Shown: positions 49,052-59,100 of the stretch, piece after piece
How the letters are laid out: every line of letters starts with the position of its first letter
Position numbering within the stretch: the stretch's first letter is position 1
Origin: Megaustenia siamemsis
Lineage: Eukaryota > Mollusca > Gastropoda > Stylommatophora > Ariophantidae
DNA length: 64,000 bases
Assembly (NCBI GenBank): GCA_032433765.1
Contig: JAVIAB010000024.1
Span: 15,483,126-15,547,125, forward strand
Direction of reading: 5' to 3'
Notes under the pieces: generated by a model
Seen by the model: the letters and a program-made list of their open reading frames with translations, nothing else
Databases searched by the model: none
What the model was told of the DNA's origin: nothing
Made by a program: the position numbers and the translations under genes

Positions 49052-49615
49052 TTTATGACTTTCACTTTTACTGGCGCCACAAGCACAAAAATATATCTCA
49101 ACTTTGAATGCAAATTCAACAAAATTGAAGTGGTCAAAAATATTATGACTTTCACTTTTACTGGCGCCACAAGCACAAAAATATCTCAACTTCGAGTGCA
49201 AATTCAACAAAATTGAAGTGGTCAAAAATATTATGACTTTCACTTTTACTGGCGCCACAAGCACAAAAATATATCTCAACTTCGAGTGCAAATTCAACAA
49301 AATTGAAGTGATCAAACATATTATGACTTTCACTTTTACTGGCACCACAAGCACAAAAATATATCTCAACTTTGAGAGCAAATTCAACTAAATTGAAGTG
49401 GTCAAAAATATTATGACTTTCACTTTTACTGGCGCCACAAGCACAAAAATATATCTCAACTTTGAGAGCAAATTCAACAAAATTGAAGTGGTCAAAAATA
49501 TTATGACTTTCACTTTTACTGACGCCACAAGCACAAAAATATATCTCAACTTTGAGAGCAAATTCAACAAAATTGAAGCGGTCAAAAATATTATGACTTT
49601 CACTTTTACTCACCG
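49052..49615. repeat. Minisatellite, 89-90 bp unit, about 6 copies
   Basis: Units contain TATGACTTTCACTTTTACTG, GCGCCACAAGCACAAAAATA and TTCAACAAAATTGAAGTGGT. Adjacent units are nearly identical. Confidence 0.95.
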
Positions 49616-49671
49616 AGATGATTAATTTGTATTGCTGTATAAACAAATATAGATTAAAAATGTTAATAAAA

Positions 49672-49884
49672 AAAGTAAAGTGCTCCGTCATGCCATGTGG
49701 TGTGTAGGAAATATGGTGTTAGTGACCATAATTTGTACAGACCTTTGGCACATGATTTTTGGGACAATGTGGTTGGTATTACGTCCATGTCGTTTTACAT
49801 TTCCAGAAACAAAATGTGGTACCCATTCAAGACCTCTTGTCCTTTATAGCTCAGTTCACTAATCACTGAACTATCACAGCTCCC
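49672..49884 (-). mobile_element. SINE1 copy, internally deleted
   Basis: Body and head ends are present, but the B box region between about 49830 and 49840 is missing, so the promoter is broken. Confidence 0.82.
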
Positions 49885-50224
49885 TCAAAATAGTAATATG
49901 AGAGATTAAATGTCGTGAATTAAGCGGATCGTAATAAAATGATATAGTCCAGGTGTAATTTTTCCAGAAGTGGCAGGCTAGACAAACATTCCAGTCAGAC
50001 TTTATGGGAGGGAATTCTACATCTGACATCACAACAGCAGGAAACAAAGGTAGAGGTCTTCAAGAGCAAGTGTTCAAATGTGCTATGTAAAGTTGTAAAC
50101 ACACTGACCACCCCCCCCCCCCCCCCTCTTCACTCATTTACTCCATGTAACCTTGATCCTTTCCATACTTTATCATCATGTCTTGTCCTTACAATACAAT
50201 TTCATCCATCCATATTTTCTATCT
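49885..50224. other. Unassigned sequence with a run of about 16 C
   Basis: The poly-C run at about 50110-50126 is unusual in this AT-rich window. Confidence 0.5.
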
Positions 50225-50290
50225 AAGTTGAATGCATTCGAAAATAAATGTCAAGGAAAATACTTGGTATAGCATGGAACGAATTCTATC
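50225..50290 (+). mobile_element. Short internal L-E fragment
   Basis: AAGTTGAATGCATTCGAAAA and TACTTGGTATAGCATGGAAC match 1590-1650 of the large L-E copy. Confidence 0.7.
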
Positions 50291-50765
50291 TATTATTGTT
50301 CCCTGTTCACATCACAGCCATACAGCTACACATAAAATTCATACATTCAATGAAATAAATAAAACAAACAAACGAGTAAAAATAGTTTATACTGGGTTTG
50401 GAATGTAAAACAAAAAAATATATATATATATATGAATGTAAAAAAAAAAATATATATATATAATGTTACTAACTGTCACATGAATGAGGATAAACGACTG
50501 GCTATGAAGTTCATCACCTCCTATGCTAATGTTAGCTTTAATGAGACCACATGGTATCACACTGTGATCTGTGAGCAATCACTACTGCTAAAACTAATAT
50601 CTGCTATTGCAACTTGTGGATATATTTCAACAAACATATAAAACATCACAAGCGTTGATAGATGCCTTCTCATTGTACAATTGTATCCAGTTGTCACTAC
50701 TTCTGCTGATCTTGTTCCAAGACAGACTGTTAAGCATTTTCTTTTGTTGTCTTTCTCTGCCTGTA
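50291..50765. other. Unassigned AT-rich sequence
   Basis: Short TA runs at 50420-50462; nothing else. Confidence 0.4.
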
Positions 50766-50767
50766 TT

Positions 50768-51427
50768 CCCCTTGCCTTGCCTATTGTTACAATATTGATA
50801 AGTTTTTCCCCTGCCTTACCTATTGTTACAATATTGATAAGTTTTTCCCCTGCCTTACCTATTGTTACAATATTGATAAGTTTTCCCCCTGCCTTACCTA
50901 TTGTTACAATATTGATAAGTTTTCCCGCTGCCTTACCTACTGTTACAATATTGATAAGTTTTTCCCCTGCCTTACCTATTGTTACAATATTGATAAGTTT
51001 TCCCGCTGCCTTACCTATTGTTACAATATTGATAAGTTTTTCCCCTGCCTTACCTATTGTTACAATATTGATAAGTTTTCCCCCTGCCTTACCTATTGTT
51101 ACAATATTAATAAGTTTTCCTCCTGCCTTACCTATTGTTACAATATTGATAAGTTTTCCTCCTGCCTTACCTATTGTTACAATATTGATAAGTTTTCCCC
51201 TGCCTTACCTATTGTTACAATATTGATAAGTTTTCCCCCTGCCTTACCTATTGTTACAATATTAATAAGTTTTCCTCCTGCCTTACCTATTGTTACAATA
51301 TTGATAAGTTTTCCCCCTGCCTTACCTATTGTCACAATATTGATAAGTTTTCCTCCTGCCTTACCTATTGTCACAATATTGATAAGTTTTCCCCCTGCTT
51401 TACCTATTGTTACAATATTGATAAATT
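50768..51427. repeat. Minisatellite, 38-39 bp unit, about 17 copies
   Basis: Unit TTACCTATTGTTACAATATT plus GATAAGTTTTCCCCCTGCC. Because 39 is a multiple of three, long frames stay open on both strands; these are not genes. Confidence 0.96.
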
Positions 51428-51679
51428 GAAATACAGCTGTAACAAAAATATAGAACAAATCTTGTACAGAATTATAATACATATATTGAGCTTAGTTGTA
51501 GATGGCTAGACATCAATATCAGGTGCCATGTAATAAGGCAAAAATGATCATGCATCTCCCCCCTTACATGTTATTGACTATCATCTTCAATTCTTCCTTG
51601 CCACAGTTGTTTGTTTTAATCTCAAAGTGGTATTTTAATGTCAGTCTCAAAGTGATATTTAGTTACAATCTTGGAAATT

Positions 51680-51895
51680 TGGCAGCATTTATGGTTGAAG
51701 ATGATCCTGAGTCTATTCCCATGACCAATGACACATTTTTGAGTGATGTGGTCAGTACCACGCCAGTCCACCTATATTTCCCTGAAAAATTGTTGGTACC
51801 CATTTTCAGAGGCTGGGTGAACTCCACCTGGAAGAAGCCATGTCTGTTCCAAAAAAATGCATATCTGGAAACTGAATTTAGACTCTTCTGACCAG
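51680..51895 (-). mobile_element. SINE2 copy
   Basis: GAGTGATGTGGTCAGTACCA, GGTACCCATTTTCAGAGGCT and CTCTTCTGACCAG match the SINE2 copies at 8330 and 58375; the head is lost. Confidence 0.65.
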
Positions 51896-53029
51896 TATAA
51901 AATGCATTCTCAGCTTCTGATTCCCATTATCGTTTATGTATTCCTTTCAAATTCTGCATTTAATCTCCAAGTTTCAAAGGCATATAAGAATACTGACATT
52001 ATGTGTCCAATAAGTACAGGTTCAATCATGTATTTTAGTTAGATTGATTATGTGAATATATATGTGCATACATATTTATTAAATAATATCATAAAAACAC
52101 AGCCAGGTGTGGATCCACACATAAAATAACTATTAAAACAAAATAATAACACAGTTCAAGCCTGTCTCTAAACTCAGAAATGTCATCAAAATTGGCACAT
52201 TTATTGTGGAAAAGTTGTACAAGGATAAAGACACAGAAGGGTCTGTGGAAAGTGATCTGAAGCCAGGATGGGGATTATATGCAAGATTACAATGAAGAAA
52301 TGAAACACTACTGTAGGAATGAAACTACAGAAGGGGAATGGACTGTATGAACATTCTGAATGCCCTTAGGGACACCGGATGAAAAAAAAAAAAAAACTAA
52401 AAAAATAACCTTGAATCCACAACCACGAACAGACTGCATGAACATCACATCAGGTAGGAGATGCCAGATGCTAGCACTACACAAGATCCAAAGAAGACTA
52501 ATAAACCAACACAAATCTAAAAAAATATTTATCAACCAACACAACACCGCTGTTGTTATTCACTACACTTTGAAGGATTTACTTCAGAAGATGTCTGTGC
52601 ACCTAAGGACTTGTCCAATGAGGGCAACCTGTCAACTAAACTAAACTATTGCGCTTTGAACAAAGCAACAATTGCTTAGTTTCTTTTAACAGACAATATA
52701 GAAGTATGTGAACTGCTTACGTCTCAAGCTTGCTATTTTGATTGTTTCTGCAATTTTTATGTGCTCAATTTTAAATTGCCACATCTTGAGAGTGATATGC
52801 CCATAGTTGCAGTCATATCATCCAACAGACCACGCAGCCAATTTCTCCCTACCCATCGAGATCCAGAGCTGTTTGATCCATGATTAAAGTCCTTCTCACT
52901 AGTGTCTTTGAGACCAGAACATCCATTCTTTCACTGTCAGGAATTCCAAGTTTATGAAGTCTCTATGTACATCACAGATATCCATTTTGAACCTTTCCTT
53001 TTATCATCTGAGAATCTAGCATAATGACA
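51896..53029. other. Unassigned, probable decayed element sequence
   Basis: 51900-52040 and 52690-53020 have the composition of antisense LINE sequence but no motif good enough to assign. A poly-A run lies at 52382-52396. Confidence 0.3.
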
Positions 53030-53400
53030 GCACTACCTACTGGAGTGTTAGATAACAATCTTAGATCTGCACGTACACTTTATCAAAGGTGGCAGTATAA
53101 CAAAAGACTTACTCTATGGACAACTAGCAAATGGTAAAACAATTAGGGAAGCCCAAAATTCAGATTTATAGGTGTGTGTGAACATGACATGAAACATAAA
53201 TCCTACAGCCTGGGAAGAAACAGCTGCAGACTACAAACTTAATGCTCCAACTCAAGTAGGAAGCAGACAGATTTATAGAAAAAGAAAATACATGGCGAAA
53301 GAAAAGAAAAATAACATTTCCTAGGGTGCTGCAAAATCCATATTCAATAATGGCTGTTATGGTTATGGAAGTCAACAATGACTGATGGAGGCTATTACAA
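53030..53400 (+). mobile_element. Decayed L-G-like LINE 3' fragment
   Basis: TLSKVAV then TYSMDNQMVK-like segments in broken frames follow the pattern of an L-G C terminus. Many stops. Confidence 0.4.
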
Positions 53401-53789
53401 CTACTGCCAATCTGAGCTGATCTGATTTCTGAGACATGCCCCTTATATCAAATAATCAAAGCTCTTTACATCCCTTTTTGGAGCACAGACCGAGCATGGC
53501 ACCTAATAGCAGCAGACCTGGAAGTTGTCAGCGACCCACAGCTGATGGCTTGCCCCAGGATCGGTGAACCAGAACCATCCAGCCCTGCTCCAGCTCTGAG
53601 GTGCCTTCAGAAACAGACTAACCTGTCTAGTCTGGCCAAGTGAGTAGGAATCGAGGAGAGAAGACAACCCTGTACTCAAAAATATTGTGCTGAAGTTGAA
53701 TGGTTTTGGCCTAAATGTGTAAATATCACAGCTTTACTGCAAACCACAACACAGACGCACCCACTTAAGTCCTTTTAAGAGTGGATGAC
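53401..53789. other. Unassigned sequence
   Basis: Locally more GC-rich (53470-53640) but no frame or motif recognised. Confidence 0.35.
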
Positions 53790-53965
53790 GAAGAGTCCAA
53801 GAGGGCTAGACATCTGACTGATCTCATAACTCAGAGACCAGGGGAGGGTAAAAAAAAAGATTCAATTTTTAAAAATCCCCACCGCTTGTGGTGGGATTTG
53901 AATCTCCTACCTTTTTGTTCAGAGGCCAACATCTTACCTCTAGACCACCCAGTCTCTACCCCACC
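53790..53965 (-). mobile_element. SINE3 copy
   Basis: AGAGACCAGGGGAGGGTAAA and TTACCTCTAGACCACCCAGT match 26885-27196. Confidence 0.65.
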
Positions 53966-54015
53966 TTACCGCCCTTTCAGACATTATTTAATTCTGAATC
54001 TATACAATTCTACCT

Positions 54016-54320
54016 GAGACATTCTATCTATCTATTGTCCTTTCAAGCCAAATCTGCCACATCGTCATGATGTGCCATACCAGTTGGCTTAGTCAATCAT
54101 GTCCTTCCACAATCTTCTATCTACAGTGCATTGTATTAGTTCTGTTCCATGCCATGACACCAAGCTACCCAGTATTTTCTCTCTTTGTCATCTGTAATCT
54201 CTCTTTCCTTTTATTTTGCCAGTTGTAACCAGGTATTCCAACTTTCCTCTTCTCATGATGTGCCCGAAAAATGTTATTTCTTTATAATGTTTCTTAAGAG
54301 CTGCCTTTTTGTTTTGAGAA
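54016..54320 (-). mobile_element. L-C LINE 3' fragment with foreign L-E-type tail
   Basis: Antisense to the L-C end (GATGTGCCATACCAGTTGGC, then the GCCAGTTGTAACCAGGTATT region). At its left edge lies TCTATCTATTGTCCTTTCAA, the L-E-type tail block, in place of the usual (GAT)n alone. Confidence 0.7.
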
Positions 54321-54555
54321 TTTCCTCATAGAATAGGACAGAAATTCTAGACTACTTGTGTCCAATGATCTTTTTCATTTATCCTCTGGTTCCTATGTGA
54401 GGGCCTGCTTTGAAATTCTCTTGTTGTCTCTTCTCATCACATAGCCAACATATCACCACCTTCTTCGCTGGATTACAGTTGATATTTTAGAATGCCTTGT
54501 CATTTATCTTATTTCTGCACTAGTCTTAAATTCATTCCATGGTATACCAAGTATT
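54321..54555 (-). mobile_element. L-E-related LINE fragment
   Basis: Antisense match to the L-E C-terminal region (TCTCTTCTCATCACATAGCC and ATTCCATGGTATACCAAGTA correspond to 1620-1760). Confidence 0.65.
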
Positions 54556-54780
54556 TTCCTGAGCTAATTGTTTTCAGATGCATCCAGTTTATTTTCTATT
54601 TTCTTAAATTGTTTTCAAGCGTATCCAGTTTATTTTCTATTTCTTAAATTGTTTTCAGATGCATCCAGTTTATTTTCTATTTCTTAAATTGTTTTCAGAT
54701 GCATCCAGTTTATTTTCTATTTCTTAAATTGTTTTCAGATGCATCCAGTTTATTTTCTATTTTCTTAAATTGTTTTCCAG
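54556..54780. repeat. Tandem repeat, about 41-bp unit, 5 copies
   Basis: Unit GTTTTCAGATGCATCCAGTT plus TATTTTCTATTTCTTAAATT. It starts from the L-E fragment just to its left. Confidence 0.93.
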
Positions 54781-55029
54781 CTCTCACAAGCATAAGCAAG
54801 GGTGAGATGTTCTAACCAACCAAAAAAGCTACTACAGTCAAAACCTTCAGCTCTGTAAAGCTTCAGACCACAGTCAAATATTTTTCTGAAATCGCCAACA
54901 AGAAGCTAGTTAAAAAAATGAATGTACAGATTTATTCATTTGCATAGACTATAAAATAAAGGTCATAAATTAAAATCTGATTTGCAAGAGGCAACTAAAA
55001 TTAGACTGTAGAAGGTCACAATTTGGTGG
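54781..55029. other. Unassigned; possible distal poly(A) signal for CTBS
   Basis: TTTATT at 54931-54936 is AATAAA on the - strand, about 1 kb past the CTBS stop. Weak evidence. Confidence 0.25.
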
Positions 55030-55395
55030 TTTAGTTTGGTTTGGTTTGGTTATGGAAGGCCCTGGTATCACTGCAAACGAATTAAAAATCCATAATTGCT
55101 CAACCGTCCGTGCCAGTGGAATCATCCGAATTACTATCTCATCTTCCAAACAAAGAAAGGTAGCTGTACTCCCAATCATAGTAGTCTCAGCACATGCCAA
55201 AAGACATAAGGCAAAACCGCGCAGGAAGTGAACACAGTCAACTGTTCCCTGTCATACGATATCATCATTCATCGTAAACAACTGGAATGTCGAAACATGA
55301 TCAAAATGGATGAAACACACAGCTCACAGTGTGCACAGAGCACCTAACTCAGTAGCTCCTGCAACAAACCTGACTTGGAATATATAGGTCACAAT
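55030..55395 (-). repeat. U4 element, 5'-truncated copy
   Basis: Matches the - strand element at 62981-63403. Its tail side has GGTTTGGTTTGGTTATGGAA (short repeats on the + strand, tail on the - strand). One frame on the + strand (55046-55231) stays open in two copies, but this is antisense to the element. Confidence 0.82.
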
Positions 55396-55439
55396 TTATA
55401 TCTGTGCAATGGAGGTCATAAAAAACAGTGACTGATAAT

Positions 55440-55800
55440 TAAATCAAACATGGTCTGTCATGGATCTGTTCATCTACAAAGATTTGTAACACAAAGGTCA
55501 TAACAGTTGATAGACAAACCAAATCCTGGATTGTCACGGGATGATGTAACCACAGTGGCTTGTAACATAAAGGCCACTATAACAGATGATAGACAAACCA
55601 AATCCTGGATTATCACGGGATGATGTAACCACAGTGGCTTGTAACATAAAGGCCACTATAACAGTTGATAGATAATCTAAGTCCTAGAATACCAGGGAAT
55701 GACATACTTAAAAAATGTTTAACGTAAAGGTCATAACCAAAGATAGTAACCTAAATCCTAGTTTGTTAGGAGATGATGTAACCGCGGTTATTGTAGCATA
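55440..55800. repeat. Tandem repeat, about 80-bp unit, about 4 copies
   Basis: Units contain GATAGACAAACCAAATCCTG, ATGATGTAACCACAGTGGCT and GTAACATAAAGGCC. Confidence 0.85.
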
Positions 55801-55925
55801 AAATTAATAACAGATTTTTATAACGCACATGGATAAACAACCCTTATATCATGCAACATAATTCGTCATAATGGATGAGTGACCACAAACTATTAATATC
55901 CATTATGTGATGAAGCAACAAACTG

Positions 55926-56126
55926 TTAGTATCCACTATGCGATGGAAGCGCATCAAACATCGACTGCCTCATTGCTTCTGCTTCTTTTGTATTTGAATA
56001 ATCCAAGAAATCGATTGTCCAAATGCCCACGCCACGTACCTCTTTAAGGGCAGCTAACTCATATTTTAACTTTAAGCTTTTTGGGTCATCAAACTGAATT
56101 TGATAGCTTTTACCTGTAGTAGAATT
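55926..56126 (-). CDS. CTBS: CTBS terminal exon with stop
   Basis: 66 codons and TAA: begins NSTTGKSYQIQFDDPKSLKL, then ELAALKEVRGVGIWTIDFLD and a helix ending MRQSMFDAL. The Q(I/V)(Q/W)(F/Y)D(D/N)P motif and G(V/I)G(I/M)W are CTBS signatures. Acceptor CTTCAG, phase 0. Confidence 0.93.
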   Translation of the reverse strand, partial: NSTTGKSYQIQFDDPKSLKLKYELAALKEVRGVGIWTIDFLDYSNTKEAEAMRQSMFDALPSHSGY

Positions 56127-59100
56127 CTGAAGAATGAAGACAGAAGATTTAGTTACATTTTAAGTAGAAATAAACAATATAATTCATGTTTAGAGTGAAG
56201 TCAGTAGATTTAACTAAACATTAAGTAGATGTAAATAATATAATTCATATTTAGAGTGAAGTCAGTAGATTTAACTAAACATTAAGTAGATGTAAATAAT
56301 ATAATTCATGTTTAGAGTCAAAGACAGAATATTATGTTAAATGTATTTAGTTAACACTAGATTGGTTATTGGTTATGGAAGGCCTCGGTATCACTGCAAA
56401 CGAATTAAAATCCATAACACTAGATTATGATACCTTAGTAAAAATTACAGCATCAAAAAACACAAATTCTTCCAAATTTGATAGTTTGCAGTGTTCAAAC
56501 ATTACCCCCCTCCATGTGCTTTCCTAATTACTATTTTCTGTGACCCCTGAGTGTTTAATTTGTTTCTATTGATGTAGGTTATTTTTGTTTTAATTTTAGT
56601 GAGATACAATCCTATAATATGAAAAAAAATTAGTCAAATTTCAAGAAATTGATTGTTTAAAATTTTTTTTTCCCAGGGAACCAAGGAGATTTCCTCGGTC
56701 ATCGGCGATATCAAACAAACTCTTTGTGACTTGGGAAACTCAGTGATTTACACTTTGTGGTAGCTGAACATTCTGATGAATTTACGGCATCAATCTGAAT
56801 AGACAAAATAATACGTCCAATCCAAACCGTCAATTTCGGGTCATAAATCAACCTGAAACAGGAAATCCGAGTTTCTTGTGTGTATAATTAATAAACTCAC
56901 AGTTGTGAGTCAAAAGTTCACCAAAAAAATATCTTTAGTGCTCCTAATGAGACAATTAAGAGGTGTATTTTGTACTACGGAATGTAATGAAGGACACCAC
57001 AGGTAGGTGTCGTAATTAAGGGTTAATATTAAACATAAGCTCGAAAGAACAATTTCAAATGAACTGATAAGAGATTAATTTAAACAGGAATATATGTTAA
57101 GCTTTATAAGAAAAAAGGAGCCGTGATAGCTCAGTGGTTAGTGAACTGAACTACAAAGGACAACAGGTAGGGTTCGATCCCAACCGACGGCTTCCGGTTC
57201 ACCCAGCCTTTAATGGGTACCGGATTTTTTTGGGGGGAAAGTAAAGCGGCATGGGCGTAATACTGACCACATTACTCCAAAAATCATGTACCGAAGGTCT
57301 GTAAAATGTATGGTCACTAACACCATATTCCCTATACTCCACTTGGCGTGACGGGGGTACTTTACTTTTTTTTTTTATTTAAGAAAAAGGCATTGGAAAT
57401 ACATCTGTTATGGGCCTAGAATAGATTAAGAAATACTTCCCCACCAGGCATTCATGTGGAAACTGTAAGGTAAAAAAAAATAAGGCAGACCAAGAGAATC
57501 ACTCAGCAAAACAATTACTAGAGAAGGCTCAGTCATGGAACTAAGAAATAACAACAGAGACCTACAAAAGAGGAAAATGAATTAATGAATTAATTTAGTC
57601 AATTTTCTTAAGTACATAAATTTCAATATTAAATATGTTAAGTTACAGACATTTCAATGTTTAATAAGTATCTGTATGAAAGAAATCTGAGTAACATTTA
57701 TGTATATGACAATCATTTACATGTGTCTCAAACATTTATGTATATGACAATCATTTAAGTGTCTCTCATATATTTATGTATCTGGCAATCATTCAAGTGT
57801 CTGACAAACATTTATGTATTTGACAATCATGTAAGTGTGTCTCAAACATTTATATATCTGACAATCATTTAAGTGTGTCTCAAACATTTATGTATCTGAC
57901 AATCATTATCAAGTGTTTGACAAACATTTATGTATCTGACAATCATTTATGTGTCTCTCAAATATTTATGTATCTGACAATCATTATTCAAGTATTTGAC
58001 AAAAATGTATGTATCTGACAAGATGACAATCATTCAAGTGTGTAACAAACATTTGTGTATCTGACAATCATTTAAGCATGTGACAAAACATTTATCTATG
58101 TGACTTGTGCCAGAGATTCACCAATGCACAATTTCCCCCAGTCATACAGTGACACCACTATAATCAGTTGCTAACATATCTCACCGTGTAGGAGAAGTAA
58201 GGAGTAAATGAGTATGTACTCCATCGATACTTGTCCGGCATCGTTTTTAGCAGATAGTATATGTAGGGGTAATCTATCTGGCTAGCTGGAAGGTTATGAG
58301 GGTCCTGGGTGGTATTTATGGTGCAAGTATCCTAAAAAGTATAGATAAAACAAGAAACACTTGTAATTAAAGTAAAGGTTCCCTTCACACCTTGCTAGGC
58401 TTATGGGGAATATGGTGCTAGTGGCCATATTTTTTTTATGATCCCGGCACCTTTTTGGGTGATATGGCCATCATGCCAGTATCATTTAGGTATCATGCCA
58501 GGCCACTTTTACTTCCTAGAAAAATCTCTGGTACCCATTTTTAGAGGCTTGGTGAACCCCGGAGCCTTGTCAGTCTGAAAAAGAATCAACCACTGCTGGG
58601 AATTGAACCTGGACTCTTCTGGTCAGGAAGCGAGCACACTAACCATTCAGCTACTGAGGCGAGCACACTAACCATTCAGCTACTGAGGCGATCACACTAA
58701 CCATTCAGCTACTGAGGCGATCACACTAACCATTCAGCTACTGAGGCGATCACACTAACCATTCAGCTACTGAGGCGAGCACACTAACCATTCAGCTACT
58801 GAGGCGATCACACTAACCATTCAGCTACTGAGGCGATCACACTAACCATTCAGCTACTGAGGCGATCACACTAACCATTCAGCTACTGAGGCGATCACAC
58901 TAACCATTCAGCTACTGAGGCGATCACACTAACCATTCAGCTACTGAGGCTCCTAAACATGTAAGACTATTGGTCAAACAAGTTCCCATTATTGACCGAT
59001 TATAAATTAAACAAGTAGAGGCAGAATGAACACAAATCATCATCAAAACATTGTTGCATCCAGTGTCAGACATTTTTGTATCTCAACAGACAAGATAATT

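Noticed and set aside
49031..49691. 118- and 177-codon repetitive frames
   Set aside because: They are read through the 89-90 bp minisatellite and share no protein feature beyond the repeat.
50681..51482. 181-codon and other hydrophobic repeat frames (AL-PIVTILISF type) resembling a membrane repeat protein
   Set aside because: Translation of the 39-bp minisatellite; the antisense frame is equally open and there are no splice or start contexts.
55046..55231. Conserved small protein ending HAKRHKAKPRRK, open in two copies
   Set aside because: The frame is antisense to U4, whose orientation is fixed by its tail and truncation pattern; the similarity only reflects the shared repeat.
58630..58948. 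CRISPR-like regular direct repeats
   Set aside because: The 29-bp units are directly adjacent with no unique spacers, and the context is a SINE in an animal intron.
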